Source of the DNA: Penium margaritaceum
Lineage: Eukaryota; Streptophyta; Zygnematophyceae; Desmidiales; Peniaceae
Direction: 5' to 3'
Length of the DNA: 64,000 bases
Assembly: GCA_023375785.1 (NCBI GenBank)
Contig: SZWC01000553.1
Span: 294,838 to 358,837 of the forward strand
Numbering within the stretch: position 1 is the first letter of the stretch; every line of letters begins with the position of its first letter. Below are positions 32,008 to 42,555 of this stretch, one piece after another. The position numbers and the translations under genes were made by a program. The notes beneath the pieces were generated by a model. That model was not told the DNA's origin. It did no database searches and saw only the letters and a list, made by a program, of their open reading frames with translations.

Positions 32008-34935
32008 TTTCAGCCAGCACAGGCAGTCACTTTGAGAGTGAGAGGTTGGGAAGAAACCTTCACCAAAATAGACAATCAACCACAGGATCCTCAAGTTCAA
32101 GAGACAAGCGTTCCAACGAGCCAATCATCAAGAAGATCCAATGATATCACTGCGAGTTATGCTCAAAACGAGGCTGGCCACGGCTACACTCCTCTCTGAG
32201 TAGGACCATCGCCTTGTGATGGCCATAACTCTCTTGTTTCTTTGTCAAATTGAAAAATTAAAACATGCAAATTGAATCATTTTTCCTAAGCTTTCCATTG
32301 ACGCAAAAATATTTGCATTCCTTTTCTACGTTTGGGAGAAACACTGTTTACAAGCTGGCTAGTGTGAGTTGAAGTAGGAGCAGCAGCATACCCTATTTTG
32401 AGAAGGGCATATCTTTGAAAATCCCTTGTTGATGACCCTGTTTCATGGGTCGATCTGAAAGGTTGTGAGCTTTCTTTTCCAGTGGTGGGCTTTGTTTTTC
32501 ACATTTCCTAGTACTGGCCTTTACAGTCCATTTTCTGTCTGACAAATTTCTCGTTACAGCATCAGCAGAAGCAAGGGTAGCGCCACCACTCAAGGGCCGC
32601 GCTTAGCATCACCAAAGCTAAAAATGGCAACAGCAGGCGTGGTAACAACATCCCAGTCCGGGGAGAGGCTGGAAGGACGTGCAAACTTCACATTTTGGGA
32701 GATTCGTACTCGCCTCCTTCTGGAGAAGAGGGGCTTGTGGGGGGTGGTGAGCGGCAACGAGCACGCTCTGCCTCCACAGGCAAAAGGCATCACCATAGCG
32801 GAGGTACAGCAAATCCAAGTTCATTTACAACTACAGCACCGACATATGAGGAGTGGAAGAAGAAGGACACGCAGGCCTACAGACTCCTTGTCAAGACCAT
32901 CTTTAACCGGCATCTTCAGTACGCGAGTAAAAAGGCTACTAGAAAAGAGGGGTGGGACACATTGTGTAAGAAGTATGAGAGCACGGACCCTGCATTCCTC
33001 ATGCTTTTGCACGAGAAGATGATGGCGTTGAAAATCCAGGGTGGCCAAAGGATGGAGGCGTACTAGGACAGGACAAAGGAGCTATCAAAGCAGATGAAAG
33101 TTGCCGGCAACCTTGTGGAAGACACGCGCTTTGACCTCTTCTTACTTAGGGGACTCCCAACGAGGTATGACACGGTGCGAGAGACGTTGGAGTGCCTGCC
33201 GACTCTCGACCTGGACTTTATCTTCACTCACCTGGTGCAGGTAGAACTGCATCGCAATGCAGCAAAGCACAACGGCAAGAGCAGCAGCCCTAAACCAGCT
33301 TTCATGGCCATATGCTCAGGCAACTAGCAGTAGCAGCAGTCTGGTCAGTAGAGAGGCAAGAAGAATGGCAAGTGCCACTATTGCCAGAAAGAAGGGTACT
33401 ACAAGAAAGAGTTCTTTAAGTTCAAGAGGGAACAGAAGGAGCAACAGCAGTAGCAGTAAAAGCAGCAGTCTCCACAGTAACTACAGCAACAGTCACACAA
33501 ACGTTAGGAGCAGCAGCAGCAGAACCAGACTAGCGTACGCCATTTGGGCAATATGAACATAGCCAAGGAGGTGTGCGATCGCCTCTTCAAGGCCAAGTCT
33601 GACTTGTCCCTGAAGGAAAAGGTGGATCTAGCATGGTACATGGACTCTGGGTGTACCAAGAGTGTGATGCACCAGAAGGAGTAGTTTGTGCAGCTGCTCT
33701 CCATTCCCCCTTGACCAATTGCTTTGGGTGTTGATCGGGTGGTGTATACTCAGGGGATTGGGATTATGGAAATGTGGAGACCCCACGTGGTATTAAAGTG
33801 GGAATGCTTCATGGCATGCTGCATGTACTTGATGTTGCGTTCAACCTTCTTTCAGTGTCATCTCTCACCAACACAAGACAGCGAGTCGTCTTTGACGACG
33901 ACAATGGCTACATCCTCGACAAGGAAACTGTAGCGGATTTGGCCAAGCGGTCAAGGAAGGCGACGTGTACTGCCTGTTGGGGGCAACCAAGATCTTGCGC
34001 GAGTAGAGTCTTAAAGCAGTGCTGGAGGCCATAGATGACAAAATCCGGCTTGCGCACTACAGCCACATCGGCATCCGCGTCTTGTAGCAACTTCAAACAA
34101 AGCAGATGGTGCATGACTTACCTACCATCTCTAACTTTGACCAGCAAATGTGCATCATGTGTTTTGAGCGGAAGCAACATCGCGAGGTGTTCTCTCGAGC
34201 TGGTGACCGCGCGAAGGAGGTGCTGGCTCTGGTCCACACCGATTTGTGTGGCCCGATGCAAACCCAGAACTTTGGAGGCTCTAGGTATTTTCTCACCTTT
34301 GTTGATGATTTTAGCCGTTACACTACTGTGTACTTCCTTTCCTCCAAGGACCAGTGCTTTGACAGGTTCAAGGAGTTCAAGGCCATAGTGGAGAACCAGA
34401 CTGGCAAGAAAATCAAGGCGTTGCACAACGACCGCGTTGGAGAGTACGTGAGCAAGGAGTTCCAGGACCACCTCGCAGCAATAGGCATAAATGTGCAGCG
34501 CACTGCGCCATACTTGCCGTAACAGAACGGCGTAGCAGAACGGCGTTGCAGAACGCGCCAACAACACCATCGTTGAGTCGGCGTGCTCCATGCTACACGT
34601 GGCTTGGCTGACCTACGACGTTTGGACTGAAGCAGTGAGCACTTCACTGAACATCAAGAACCGAAGTCCAACGAAGGAGTTGGAGCATATGACATCGTAC
34701 GAGGCGTGGTTCGGCAAGAAGCCGTGTGTGGGTCATCTTCGCGCGTTTGGCAACTTGGCGCACATGCACGTGCCGAAAGAGAAGCGGCAGAAATGGGACA
34801 TAAAGAGCGCACATATGCTCATGATCGGCTATGACATGGCGAGCAAGGCATATCGTCTCTACAAAAGGGATACTTGCCACGTCATCATCTCAAGGGCTGT
34901 CCTTTTCAACGAAATAAATGTCATCAGCACCAACA
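32008..34935 (+). mobile_element. Ty1/copia element A-9, leader to RT linker
   Basis: The plus strand carries a family A leader (cagccagcacaggcagtcac onwards, 32008-32620), then gag (32624-33500; RTRLLLEKRGLWGVV, KEGWDTLCKKYEST, CHYCQKEGYYKKE, glutamine-rich tail). The protease is at 33540-33960, pre-integrase and integrase at about 34040-34560 (LALVHTDLCGPMQ, HNDRVGEYVSKEF), and the FGKKPCVGHLRAFG segment to about 34900. No LTR is seen at either end. There are about ten breaks. Confidence 0.82.
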
Positions 34936-35358
34936 TTGTGAACCGAACTCGGTGTGCTAGCCTTAACCAGATGGTGGAGGCACCAACCGGTGGCAACGGC
35001 GACCAAGGGGAGGCCGGTGCACACCAACCCGACGTTGCGGAAGCGTAGGATCGTCTTGGGGGAGTACGGGAACACGTGTGGCACAGTGGGAGTAAATAGT
35101 ACTTGTTATTCAAGTGTCAACATACAAGACTATATGTACATGATGACACATCCTAGGCGACCCGAGGTCGCCGAGCCGTGCGCGGCTCCGTATGGACCTG
35201 GGATGAGAGTTATTGCTCCAGCATCACGTACCTCATCTTCCCAGCTTTCCAACGCACCAAGAATTGCATCATTCCATGGAGGAACGGCCGAGATATGGCC
35301 GTTTCCGTGAACCATGATAATCTGCCGCTGGCAGCACCACTAGCGGCAGTGACGGCCG
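34936..35358. other. Unassigned LTR-like segment
   Basis: At about 34936 the A-9 sequence changes to an unrelated stretch starting tgtgaaccga. It holds ctatatgtac (a TATA-like word) and agctttccaacgc, the reverse of a motif found in other LTRs of this window. It ends at a single N at 35359. The TG start, the motif and the lack of coding sequence suggest an LTR of a family not otherwise present, possibly on the minus strand. Confidence 0.35.
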
Positions 35359-35359
35359 N

Positions 35360-36244
35360 GATCTAGTGCTCGTTGGAAAGCTTGTCTCTTGAAATAGAAA
35401 ACCCTGTGGTCGATTGTCAAATTTGGTGAGGGTTCACCCCAATCTATCGCTCTCAAAGTGACGTCCTGTGATGCCTAAAGGTGGCAGAACTTGGCTCTGA
35501 TACCAAGTGTTGGAACTGAAGGAGAGAGAGAGCCTTGGAATTGCAAGCATGTGGGACTGGAAGGGCATCCTTTTTGCTGAAGAATTCTTGTAAAATCACT
35601 CAAAATGATGAAGTACATATAGAGCTAGAGGTTGGGCAAGTCAGCCCTCTCACAAGCCATACTACTTAGCCATGGAGGCTAATGCTCACATACTAGAGTC
35701 CATAATCTCACACAAGAGAGGAAATCAGCCTGGCAATCAGGCTGAACACTCATACACAACCTAGAGAGCTAGAAAATACTCTCATGGCACACTCATAGTA
35801 GTCACATAACTGACAATCCCACGGAGAATCGCCATGTGTACATGGCTAGCACACAAGGATCTCACCTCACCTAAAAAGTAAGGAGAGGTACCTTTTTCCT
35901 AGTCAGCACACTCTGACAAAGCAACCCAAGAATCAAGGACCTTTTGGAAATTTCTCCCATCAGGTCTTAACCCTGGACCTCTTGCTTTTTTTCTTTTCTC
36001 AGGCTAAGGCATGGAGCCATCACCCATGGTCACCCGGATATCGGCAGTTGATGACCCTGAAATCTTTGAAAATTCATATCTGCAAATCCGATTGGAAGAT
36101 CGGCCTCAAACTTGGACCGTATATATTTTGCCACCTGATCTTTCCAATGCTGAAGTGTAATTAACAATCCAAGGAGGCATCTAGTAGTTTGCTGGAACTT
36201 GCTCATGTGGACCTGAAACTGAGCCGGATGGCTCCTTTCCCAAT
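35360..36244 (-). mobile_element. Ty1/copia element A-10, 5' LTR with primer site and leader
   Basis: On the minus strand an LTR (35508-36244) is followed by the primer site tggtatcagagccaag (35488-35505) and about 140 bases of leader down to the single N at 35359. The leader includes the cgttggaaagct motif at 35371-35382. Nothing further of this copy is visible. It lies between A-9 and A-11, which run the other way, and probably inserted in the RNase H of a plus-strand copy. Confidence 0.82.
35508..36244 (-). repeat. Family A 5' LTR of A-10
   Basis: It reads tgttggaact to cctttcccaata on the plus strand, about 737 bp and so of full family length. The right end is joined to plus-strand RNase H sequence starting gcaagcggcaagtgg. 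Confidence 0.85.
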
Positions 36245-36953
36245 AGCAAGCGGCAAGTGGTCGCGGCCACCTCAAGCACGAAAGCTAAGTACGTCTCTCT
36301 CAACTTCAGAGCAAATGAAGCGATTTGGCTACAGTGTCTCATGGCGGACATGAGTGGTAGTGCAGCAGTTCAAGTTCTTGTGCGCGTCGACAACCAACGC
36401 GCAATCGCACTTGCCAAGAATCCTGAGCACCTTGCACACACTAAGCACATTGTCATCGCATATCACTTCATCAGGCACATGGTGCAGGAGAGTGCTATCA
36501 AGCTGGAGTCTACTCCAACCACCAAGCAGGTCGCTGATTCTTGTACCAAGCCAATGACCCGTGAGAAGTAACTGTTCTTTATGAACGCATGTGGTCTCAA
36601 CCCACTCTGACTATTCCAAAGTGAAAGATTTTTGGGAAAGGAGCCATTCGCCTCATGTTCCAAGACACTATCAGATGCATGCTCTGATTGGAAAGATCAG
36701 GTGGAAAAATGTCTACTGTCCACGTTTGAGGCCGATACAACGGTCGGATTGGGAGATATGAATTTTCAAAGTTTCCGAGGTCACCGACCGCCGATATCTT
36801 GGTGACCATGGGCGATGGCTCCATACCTTAGCTTTAGAAAAAGAAAAGGCAAGAGATCCCGGGTCAAGACCTGATGGGAGAAATATCCAAAAAGGTCCTA
36901 GATTCTTGGGTTTCCTTGTAGGAGAGTGCTGCAAAGGAAAAAGGTACATTTGA
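36245..36953 (+). mobile_element. Ty1/copia element A-11, RNase H end and LTR piece
   Basis: From 36245 the plus strand encodes the family A RNase H C-terminal region (NFRANEAIWLQCLMADMSGS, KQVADSCTKPMTREK). A purine tract and an LTR piece follow, from about 36622 to 36953. After that no family A sequence is found, so 36953 is the right edge of the family A cluster. It may be the far part of A-9. Confidence 0.82.
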
Positions 36954-38139
36954 TGCCCCCAATTTTGCCGCACCTCTAACTTTCTCTGCGTATGCTTGAT
37001 TCCGCGCGTAATCCGCGGACTAAGAACTTCTAACTATTACCACGGTCTCTACTCAGACAGATAGCAGCGTCACAGGTTCCCCATCCCTAGCTACTGACAG
37101 TTCTGCGGACTGAAGATCTCAACCCCAGTGCACAAACCTCACCGATGAATGACACTCCGCGGTCCACTCCTTGCCATACGTGAGCCGCCACCGCATGGCT
37201 TCCAGCTCCTCTCCGCGGAACCCTTGTTTCGCGAACGTGTGCAAGCGAAGGCACCGCCGGGAGTTCACTTCACTCGGACTTTCGGTTCCACACGCACACG
37301 ATTCCGCAGTCCGCGGACAGGGCTCCAAGGAGAACACAAGAGCAGCGGGACGGAGAGCAACAGGAGTGGTTGAATGTCTTAGATGACTTTGGCAAAGTAC
37401 ACGAATGCGGAAACTTGCTCAGGAATACATGCAAGACTGAGTTACACTTGTGCTACTGCTACTGAGGTCTTTTTCTACTTGGGACTTCGCACGGTGTGTC
37501 TACGTGCTGTCGGTCTCATCCCTCTCATAATATCATATTTTCTTCCTACTTGGATTCCACGCGGTACGGCTACGCACCGCGGGTCTCGTCCTCACACACA
37601 CAGCACATCCTCTACTGGTCATTTCCTACATCCGCGGCTCGTGTACGCGGTTCCTCGTGTTCTTCCTTGAATCTTCGTCCTCCGCGGTGCGTCTCATGGG
37701 GCTGCTCCGTGATTGATGCACGATCACTCATGCTGATTGGATGTCCTTCCCTTGATGGCTCGGCCCTTCCGCTGACCTATCTGCGCCCTGTCAGTGATTG
37801 CGGGTCTTGCTGCGGTTTGTCCTTGTTCTCCTTGCACCGCGGATTTCCCGCCACCGCTTCCCCCCTCTTTCTCTTTCCACCACAAGCACTTGAGCTGGGG
37901 GAACCGCCGCAGGTGGTTGTGCGGCGGCTCTCCTCTAGACCCCCTGGTCGTCATCGCCCATGGACTCCACGCCACCCCTCGCTCAACCGCGTCCGCGGGA
38001 GCCAACGTCTTGTGCACGGATCCAAGCCTGTCCATGCTTTTCTACGCGGATGGATCTTCCCCGCGAAGCTGCGGTGGAAGTGTGCTTTACACTAATGCCC
38101 CCAACCCCCCTTTCTCGCAAGACTCTGCCCCAGAGTCTT
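36954..38139. other. Unassigned GC-rich DNA, possible 3' end of element I
   Basis: No convincing coding region is seen. The stretch carries eight ccgcgg words (near 37013, 37157, 37213, 37312, 37641, 37681, 37842 and 37993), many more than expected by chance. It lies directly downstream, on the minus strand, of the zinc-finger coding region. It could therefore hold the 3' untranslated part and LTR of the gypsy-type element I, but I cannot define an LTR boundary. Confidence 0.35.
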
Positions 38140-39508
38140 TTAGCGAGTTATCCGCTTGAAGTGTTTGCGGGGCCTAGGACGGTTTTGTTCCTGGCACCGT
38201 GTGCAGTACTTCTCCACGGTTCCTCCCTTCCTCTGGAGCCTCTCCGCGCACTCATCGTGGACGAAGAGTCTGCACCCTTTGCACCGTGCTTCCATCGTGG
38301 GCGCGGTTACCATCTCCTTGCATGAGGAGCAGTGTGGTGCGCACTTGTATTTCTTGCAGCTTGAGCACCGGTAGAACTTGCCCTCATTGCTTCGTCCCAC
38401 CTCCACGGTGCAGTGTTCATGTACAATTTCTCCGTAGTGTTCGCAGCGATAGACTATCCCTTCGAGCCGTCCGCCGCAATTATCCCCCGTGCAGGTGCGT
38501 TTTGTTGGAGAACTTCCACTTGATCTTCCGTTTCTTGCCGCGATAGCCACTACAGGTCCAAATACCATCCTTCACGCGCACCCCAGACTGCAAGTGGCAC
38601 ATTGTGTTGCACATCCCGCACGGCTTGCCAAACTCTATCAGATCCTCCGCGCATGCCCCGGAGATTGGAGCCAAGGTGTCTTCATCATAGGACAGTGCGG
38701 CCCCTTCCTCCACGGCGGCAATCCCTACACACTTGTGGCACTGTCCCGCTCAAACCGAGCTGCCTCTGACCAGGCAACCTTGGTGGGCCAGCTTGTTGCA
38801 TTGACGGCAGTGCTCACCCTTGGTGACCGCCCTGACACATGTGGGGCAGCTTTCTGCGGTTGCTTTTGGCGAGTCTTCCTCGTATTCCGAGTCCAGTTCC
38901 TCCCCCTCCGCGGTCACCCGCGGTGGCTTCCGTGTTCCCTGCTGATGTTCAGCTTCTCGGCGACACCACTTGGACTTCTTCGGTCCGCTGCGTGCCCCTT
39001 TTTCATTCCGCGGCTGTTCCAGGCACTTGTCACATATTTTCTAGTGGCATCCTGTACAATCCTACACCGTCCTGCCCCACTGGTGCCCACATAGGGCGCA
39101 CGTTTTGCTTTCCTTCTCCTTCCTAGCCTATTCCGCTGCTGCCACCCGTCCTTCCTCCTGCCATCACCGCATGGTTGTGCCTAAGACCGTGCGGGGTCCT
39201 TGCCGCATCCCTGCCTGCTCTTCCTCTTTCTCCTCCTCTTCCTCCGGAACCCATCTTTCGCGTGCTTCTCCTTCTGAGCCTGGGCCGGCCCCGTCACCTC
39301 TTTTCTTCTTCTGCTTCGCTTCCTTCTCCTGACCCTCCTTGAGGCAGTTTAGACACGTGCGGTTTAGCCCAATGCAGCTCTTGGCTAGCGCCTGGTGTGC
39401 TGGCTGGCCACAGACGCGGCAGATGACCTTCAAGAGTGGTGCCTCCGTCAAGTTTTCCCCGCACACCGTGCAGGGGCCGGTGTAGCTGGCCAGGTCACGG
39501 GGGCTCAT
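38140..39508 (-). CDS. Tandem zinc-finger (PHD/treble-clef-like) coding region
   Basis: The minus strand encodes about six Cys/His clusters in a row. From the N side they include CTVCGENL with CRVCGQPAHQ (near 39440), CALCGHQW with a later CDKCLEQ (near 39080), CPTCVRAV with CRQCNKLAHQGC (near 38840), CGMCNTMCHL (near 38600), YRCEHYGEIVHEHC with RCSSCKKYKC (near 38440), and CKGCRLFVHDEC with YCTRCQEQN (near 38240). The spacing resembles PHD, RING or DC1-type treble-clef fingers used in chromatin or protein binding. A Glu/Lys-rich linker (near 39250) separates the first clusters. It follows an integrase C-terminal region on the same strand, so it may be the last coding part of element I; a captured host gene is the alternative. 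The frame is interrupted several times. Confidence 0.5.
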
Positions 39509-39758
39509 GGGTGCGCCTCTCCGCAGAGTAGCAGCGGGTGTCCTAGGGGTTTCCTTTCCGCTGCCCGTTTGTTGTGACCCTGACTACTCCGGTCATTCCA
39601 GATGTTCCTACCGCTGCCGGCTTCCTTGCTCCTCCCTTTGTCCCCTGTGCCCTGCCTGCATTTCCCCAGCAGATACCTCTTGAACATCGGAGCCGTCTGT
39701 TGGTTCATCTTCCTCAGGTTCCTGGCTCCATGCCTCCCCTTGCTCCGACACCTAAGCC

Positions 39759-40173
39759 TCACACCGCTCCAACACCTCTTCTGCCCGCCATCCCCTTGAG
39801 CCCTTGCGTTGCTCGAGCGGGGGAAGCTCCCCACCCGTTCCTAGTATGTGTTTGCCAGGCCGGGGGCAGCAGGACGAACTCGGTGGCCGGATAGCTGTTC
39901 TCACTGAACCCATCCAGCCCTTCGAGCCAAACGTGTCCCGCGTCCACGGCGGTCACGCGGTACACTTCGCGTACCTTCTGTGCTTCACCTCCCGCGCCTG
40001 GGAATGGGCAGAGGTAGACCAGGTTCCCTTCTCTGATTGGCCCATGGTTGAGGCGTCGGTTGGCAGCGTCGCATCCGCGCCAGGCCGAGACAGAGGCGCG
40101 GAGTCGTGCCTGTGCCCTTACTGCAGATGTCTTCTGGCATCGTGCTCGGTACCACTCCTGCACCTCCTTATCT
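39759..40173 (-). CDS. Integrase C-terminal region of element I
   Basis: The minus strand encodes a charged helix (DKEVQEWYRARCQK), then GPIREGNLVYLCPF and VREVYRVTAVDAGHVWLEG. This matches the layout of the gypsy integrase C-terminal fold, in which a GxxVxL strand is followed by a short beta-rich segment after an Arg/Lys-rich helix. The stretch stops at 40173, where the F LTR begins. It shares strand with the integrase core at 58776-59635, so both probably belong to one element split by F and H. The 250 bases between it and the zinc-finger region hold no recognised domain. Confidence 0.5.
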
Positions 40174-41256
40174 TGTTGGAAAATCAGGATCCTCATCACC
40201 ACAAGGCCGATTCCTGATCAGGATGGAACCGATGGACAGCTCTCCTCGTCAGCCATCCACAGTCCAAATTTCAGCCAATTTGGATGGCTCGATTTGGAGA
40301 TATGAGCAAAAGGAGAAAAGTGACATAGTTTATGTCACTATCTCACACGTGTCCTACTTTGTGCTCGGCATGGGCACCTGGGGTACAAAAGGCAAGAGGG
40401 CTGGGGGAGAGGTCGCCACTCTCTCCCCCACCCCTCTACCTACCTTACCGGACTCTACTCTAATGGACTCTGCTCTACTGATGGCGGGGTCTGTTACCGT
40501 CGTCCGGGCATTTAACCTGGTACAAGGGCCTACCGCAGCCTCCTATTGATTTAATAGGACACTCTGGACAATCACCTTATGTTCTGGCGTAATTTGCGGA
40601 AATAAAGGTCATGGCTTCGGTGAGGACCGAGTGTAAGTACGAGAGTGCGAGCGTGAGCTCCTCTCGATACGATGGGTGCAGACGTGGCTTCTGGTGGAGC
40701 AGTGGAAACACGGACCGAAGCATTGGATCGAGAGAACAGAGCTACAGGATCTTTATAAACTAGGGATCGATGGATGGGAGAGCATCGCGTAGACAATGGA
40801 GCGATCACAGCCGTCGCCGGATCAAGAGTGCGAGCACGAGCTCCTCTTCACTCGACGAGCGAGAAGATCGACGGAAGGAGAGGACCTGCCGCAGATCCGG
40901 ACGATCTCGTCTGTGGATCGCACCGAGGGCGGTGGGCATCCGCCAACCTCGGTCGCTCGGTGACTGGGAACACCGACTGGCGTCCGGGACGCTTAAGGAA
41001 GACACAAGCGGACCGGACAAATCAAGCTCGTGCATTCTGCTTGCTCTTTGTATTTCCTAGTCACTAGACTAGTACAAATAGGTAGTAGTTTCATTTGTAG
41101 ATTGCTTCGTCTGTACTGCACCATTTATCAAGTATAGCATATCGTTGGAAAGCTCAAGAGACGAGCCGTGTATCCTTGACTTCCGTGTAACCTCTTGAAT
41201 CGTCAGTGTATAACAGAAAGAGAGCCTTTGCAGCGTTCAGTTGTAGTGTGTACAAN
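40174..41256 (+). repeat. F 5' LTR
   Basis: It starts tgttggaaaa and ends gtgtgtacaan, with the last base replaced by a single N that marks an assembly join. A TATA box tttataaa lies at 40752-40759 and the cgttggaaagct motif at 41143-41154. The primer site should follow but cannot be read across the join; the next bases are ttactcacagg. Confidence 0.92.
40752..40759 (+). promoter_or_regulatory. TATA box of F LTR
   Basis: The word tttataaa is found at the same place in the 3' LTR (53454-53461). It lies about 580 bp into the LTR, leaving about 500 bp downstream for R and U5. Confidence 0.55.
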
Positions 41257-41269
41257 TTACTCACAGGAA

Positions 41270-42441
41270 GCAGCCATCATGATCATTTCAAGATACCAAT
41301 CTTCAATGGCGAGGACTACCAATCTTTTGCGTTCAACATGAAAATGGTATTCATGAACAAGGGACTATAGGGAGTGGTCACCGACCCACCTACAGACGTC
41401 GTGGAAACTAACTTCTCCATTGAGGAGAAAATCAGTCATAAAAGGCGATGTGACCAAGCGTTTGCAATCCTGGCTATGCAACTGGAAGAGCGGCTCAAAT
41501 TTCGCATTCGAGACAACAATGCGGACCTCTGTCCGAGAACTGCATGGCGAGCCCTCAAGCGACGTTACCACAAGATAAGCGACGATGAGCTGGGTCATCT
41601 ACTAAAAGAATTTCATACTCAGAAAATGGAGGAACACACTCGGCTTGAAGATCATATCAGCCATTTAAAAGACCTTTCCAGTCGCATCACAGCCTTAGGT
41701 GAAGTCATTTCTGAAAGAGTGCTTGTTCAGACCTTGTTTCAGAGCCTTCCTACACATTTTCAACACACAGTGAAGCGCCTTCAAACCTTCAACAACGACC
41801 GACAGGAAGATGATGAAAAGATTGCACTCGTTGGGTCTCCTGTTAAGAGCGCTCTAGACGCCATTCGGAACGCTGTCCCAGAAGCAGCAGCAGCAGTACA
41901 AGCAGCAGCAGGACCAGCAGCGGCCGCAGCAGCAGCAGCAGCCAAGCCACATGTGCTGACCATTGAGAAGGCAACACAAGCCCTTATGCTGGACGAAGAT
42001 GCCTGCATCAAAGAAAACGAGGTTGAAGTCGGACTCTATGCAAAATATCAAGGACGACCAGATCGACGAACGAAGAAGTACGAGACCTATGGGAATGCTC
42101 ATCCCAGCACCAACCAAGGCACCCAAGCCACCTATCAACCTCGACCTGGATATCCTCAACAAGCTCCCAGGCCCTACGTTCATCCAGGGGATCGTATCTG
42201 TTGGCGATGCAACAAAAAGAGACATATCCAACTTGACTGCCCGACTCGTCCAGAGCAACGACCACGATTCAATGCGCCAACGCGCAACACTCCGAATGCT
42301 TTTCTCACTGATGAGACACCATCAGCCTTTCTCTCAGGTTTCTCAACACTGTTGGCTGACTTCTCTCATCTCATCTCAGGCTTTACAGGTCACAATTCCT
42401 CTGACACGCAGCAAAACTCGGACAGTGACACCATTCCCTAG
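41270..42441 (+). CDS. F gag region
   Basis: This encodes a UBN2-type copia Gag of roughly 380 residues. The N part has FNGEDYQSFAFNMKMVFMN, the typical start of such Gags. The middle has the helical core (AWRALKRRYHKISDDELG, SLPTHFQHTVKRL). A polyalanine segment from GCA repeats follows at about 41880-41943, then a CCHC zinc knuckle CWRCNKKRHIQLDC near 42200. Gag would form the particle and the knuckle would bind element RNA. Protease follows on the same strand. Confidence 0.88.
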
Positions 42442-42555
42442 CTAAATTTCTTCACAGCCAATGCCAACGACTTCGAACAACACCCTTCAGATTCAAGTGG
42501 AGCAAATTCTGATCTCTCAACCAGTCATGAAAAACCCATCCTCGAAGAACTGGCA

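Noticed and set aside
36954-38095. Plus-strand open frames such as 37496-38095 as a host gene
   Set aside because: They are Ser/Pro/Arg-rich with no domain, and open frames in other phases overlap them; GC-rich chance frames are likelier.
38140-39508. Envelope-like or capsid-like third ORF of a retrovirus-like element
   Set aside because: There is no signal peptide, membrane segment or glycoprotein feature; the Cys/His spacing indicates zinc fingers.
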